Positions 5,249 to 5,282 of a stretch of 5,282 nt of DNA are shown piece after piece (the stretch's first letter is position 1; each line of letters starts with the position of its first letter). This DNA comes from Sulfurovum sp. UBA1140. Lineage in GTDB: Bacteria; Campylobacterota; Campylobacteria; Campylobacterales; Sulfurovaceae. The notes beneath the pieces were generated by a model. It was not told the DNA's origin and made no database searches. It saw only the letters and a program-made list of their open reading frames with translations. Location: NCBI GenBank assembly GCA_002311915.1, contig DCAF01000020.1, forward strand, positions 1-5,282, read 5' to 3'. The translations under genes and the position numbers were made by a program.

Positions 5249-5282
5249 ATTAAAACTATGTAACTTATAAAACTAAAAAAGG

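Noticed and set aside
1..5282. Mobile elements, tRNA or rRNA genes, attachment sites, toxin-antitoxin or defence systems
   Set aside because: No transposase, integrase, long terminal inverted repeats, tRNA cloverleaf or rRNA-like sequence was seen. The two small minus-strand genes were considered as a toxin-antitoxin pair, but one is exported and neither resembles such families.

Overview
The window is AT-rich, with strong AAGGA-type ribosome binding sites and lone AT-rich -10 boxes that mostly carry an upstream TG and lack a good -35. Together with the style of the secreted proteins, this suggests the chromosome of a Campylobacterota bacterium, possibly Sulfurovum- or Sulfurimonas-like. That placement is inference from composition and protein style; no marker gene is present.

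Layout: (1) Bases 1-59 may hold the last codons of an upstream plus-strand gene, followed by an A/T-only hairpin. (2) Bases 146-1156 (+) encode an exported 336-residue protein. After the signal peptide it is one unbroken run of 11-residue repeats, and it ends at a clear stem-loop (1175-1204). (3) Bases 1297-3339 (+) encode a 680-residue exported protein of unknown function. It appears to be built of four related modules, in two pairs joined by a Pro/Lys/Val-rich linker, and the modules look distantly like DUF302. (4) Bases 3380-3406 hold a 12-bp perfect hairpin shared by the convergent genes; its three-base loop is the stop codon of the minus-strand gene. (5) On the minus strand, read right to left, lie a seven-repeat beta-propeller protein (5157-3952), a 76-residue cytoplasmic protein (3878-3648) and a 78-residue exported helical protein (3628-3392). 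The last two are 19 bases apart and probably form an operon. (6) Bases 5158-5282 are a divergent promoter region, ending in what looks like the ribosome binding site of a plus-strand gene just outside the window.

Four of the five complete genes have signal peptides, so the region is mainly a set of envelope or periplasmic proteins without recognised enzymatic function. The two plus-strand genes each have their own promoter, and a terminator separates them, so they are probably independent transcripts. Nothing in the sequence ties all five genes into one pathway. The most unusual element is the hendecad-repeat protein, whose sequence resembles LEA or perilipin-type amphipathic helices and which is exported from the cytoplasm.
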